Shown here piece after piece: positions 14,098 to 15,342 of a stretch of 15,342 nucleotides of DNA. The notes below the pieces were generated by a model. It saw only the letters and a program-made list of their open reading frames with translations, made no database searches and was not told where the DNA came from. Position 1 is the stretch's first letter. Every line of letters starts with the position of its first letter. The translations under genes and the position numbers were made by a program. The stretch comes from CAZEAN01 sp964510225 (lineage in GTDB: Bacteria > Planctomycetota > Planctomycetia > Isosphaerales > Isosphaeraceae), in contig CAZEAN010000135.1 of NCBI GenBank assembly GCA_964510225.1, positions 1 to 15,342 on the forward strand, written 5' to 3'.

Positions 14098-15342
14098 TTA
14101 GCTCTTCTGCGGAATCTCCGCAACGAGCCGAAGTGACGTGGTCATTGCTTCAAGTTGGTAGTGCGGCCTTAGATAGGCGATTGCTTCATACCAACCTGGC
14201 TTGCCCTTGACCTCAGTGACCTCAACCTTGGCGTCAGACAATGGCCGGCGGGCCTTCATTTCATCACTGGCGCCGTTCGGGTCGACACAGAATTCGTTGA
14301 TCCACCGATTCAGCCAGGCAGAACAGTCTCCAATCTCCATAAAGGAGCCAATCTTGTCACGAGCCATTACCTTAAGGTAATGAGCAAATCTCGATGTGCA
14401 GAGCAGCAGATTAAACTTGGTTGAGAGCTCAGCGTTTGCGTTTGCGTTAGGGTCGTAGTAAGTCTTTGGTTTCTGGCAAGACTGAGCACCCATAAACACA
14501 GCGAAGTCGGTTTCCTTTTTATGGAGAAGAGGAAGGAAACCTAGATTCGAGAGTTCAAACTCACGACGATCGGTGATCGCGATTTCAGTAGGGCACTTCA
14601 TCGCGATATCACCGTCGTCGGTTGGAAAGGTGTGAATCGGCAGTCCTTCAACCTTTCCACCACCTTCAACACCCCGAGTTCTCGCCATCCACCCATATGA
14701 GGAATATGCATCGGTGATTCGAGCGGCGTATGCCCAAGCGGCATTCATCCAGCTGTACTTCTCATGGTGGCGACCATCGACGTTTTCTTCGTAATTGAAC
14801 TCAGAAACGCGACTGAAGTCTTGGCCGTAAGGAAGTCGAGCGAGAACCCGAGGCATCGTCAGAGCAACGTAGCGCGAATCCTCAGACTCGCGGAACAGTC
14901 TCCAAGGAGCATACTCAACACCTTCGAAGATCTTCGCCAAGTCCCGTGGATTACCTAGTTCAGTATAGGTGTCGAACCCAAACATCTTAGGACTAGTGGC
15001 TGCAACGAATGGAGCGTGAGCCGCTGCGGCAACACCTGAGACCATCTTCAGAAGCTCAATATCTTCGGAGCCACGACCGAATTCGTAGTCACCGACGAGC
15101 ATCCCATAAGGCTGGCCACCGAGCTGTCCGTATTCCGCTTCGTAGATTTTCTTGAACAAATTGCTTTGGTCAAATTCAACCGCTTTTTGCAGGTCTTTGA
15201 ACAGTTCGTCCTTTTTGACGTTCAAGACACGAATCTTGAGCGTCTCACTAGTTTCACTCTGATGGACGAGGTAATGAAGTCCGCGCCAAGTGCCCTCTAG
15301 TTTTTGAAAGGCTGGATCGTGGAGGACTTCGTCCGTTTGTTC
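14098..15342 (-). CDS. tssC: T6SS sheath protein TssC (5' end outside window)
   Basis: TssC is the large subunit of the contractile TssB/TssC sheath. 414 codons are present up to the TAA; the frame stays open to the window edge, so about 80 N-terminal residues are missing compared with the usual 490-500. Clear family blocks in order: FQKLEGTWRGLHYLV, SETLKIRVLNVKKDEL, PYGMLVGDYEFGR, LLKMVSGVAAAAHAPFVAAT, ARLPYG, WMNAAWAYAARITDAYSSYGW, HTFPTDDGD, CPTEIAITDRREFELSNLGFLPL, and near the end RFAHYLKVMARDKIGSFME, LNRWINEF and GWYEAIAYLRPHYQLE. The last 40 residues include the beta strands expected to interlock with neighbouring sheath subunits. tssB would be expected just upstream. No frameshift or missing block is seen. 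Confidence 0.97.
   Translation of the reverse strand, partial: EQTDEVLHDPAFQKLEGTWRGLHYLVHQSETSETLKIRVLNVKKDELFKDLQKAVEFDQSNLFKKIYEAEYGQLGGQPYGMLVGDYEFGRGSEDIELLKMVSGVAAAAHAPFVAATSPKMFGFDTYTELGNPRDLAKIFEGVEYAPWRLFRESEDSRYVALTMPRVLARLPYGQDFSRVSEFNYEENVDGRHHEKYSWMNAAWAYAARITDAYSSYGWMARTRGVEGGGKVEGLPIHTFPTDDGDIAMKCPTEIAITDRREFELSNLGFLPLLHKKETDFAVFMGAQSCQKPKTYYDPNANANAELSTKFNLLLCTSRFAHYLKVMARDKIGSFMEIGDCSAWLNRWINEFCVDPNGASDEMKARRPLSDAKVEVTEVKGKPGWYEAIAYLRPHYQLEAMTTSLRLVAEIPQKS

Overview
The window looks like a high-GC planctomycete, most like the Isosphaeraceae group. The basis is the very GC-rich (about 70-75% by eye) partial gene at the left edge. It encodes a membrane Ser/Thr kinase with the N-terminal helper segment, DWG motif, single membrane helix and helical repeat tail common in that phylum. 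This is inference from gene style, not from a marker gene.

Layout. (1) 1-2584, minus strand: 5' part of the kinase. (2) About 2585-4305: no intact gene, only debris. There is an HNH endonuclease broken by frameshifts, the tail of a small gene that once overlapped it by ATGA, an inverted-repeat unit of about 250 bp with a 14-bp palindrome at its centre, several hairpins, and a C-terminal scrap of a phosphodiester glycosidase (NAGPA-type) gene. (3) 4327-15342, all minus strand, at about 50-55% GC: a type VI secretion system (T6SS) cluster. In transcription order it reads tssC (5' end outside the window), hcp, tagJ, tssE, tssF, tssG, tssK, tssL and a tssM-like gene. The order tssC-hcp-tagJ-tssE-tssF-tssG is the order of the Pseudomonas aeruginosa H1-T6SS block. 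The GC drop and the debris at the edge suggest an acquired island.

How the genes work together. TssC (with TssB, expected just upstream) forms the contractile sheath and Hcp the inner tube. TssE, TssF, TssG and TssK build the baseplate. TssK links the baseplate to the membrane proteins TssL and TssM. TagJ is a sheath accessory that in other bacteria helps bring the ClpV unfoldase to the sheath. TssB, ClpV, TssA, VgrG, PAAR, TssJ and any effectors are not in the window.

The most unusual part is the membrane complex. The TssM-like protein keeps the two N-terminal membrane helices, a degenerate NTPase-like cytoplasmic region and the third helix, and then ends. The whole periplasmic domain is missing, both nucleotide-binding motifs are degenerate, and a Ser/Asp/Glu-rich insert of about 130 residues sits in the middle. 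TssL has no peptidoglycan-binding domain and no TssJ is seen. As encoded here, the anchor would be almost confined to the inner membrane. Secondary points are an unbroken tssK/tssL reading frame interrupted by one TGA, TTG starts for tssL and tssM, and a structured leader before hcp.
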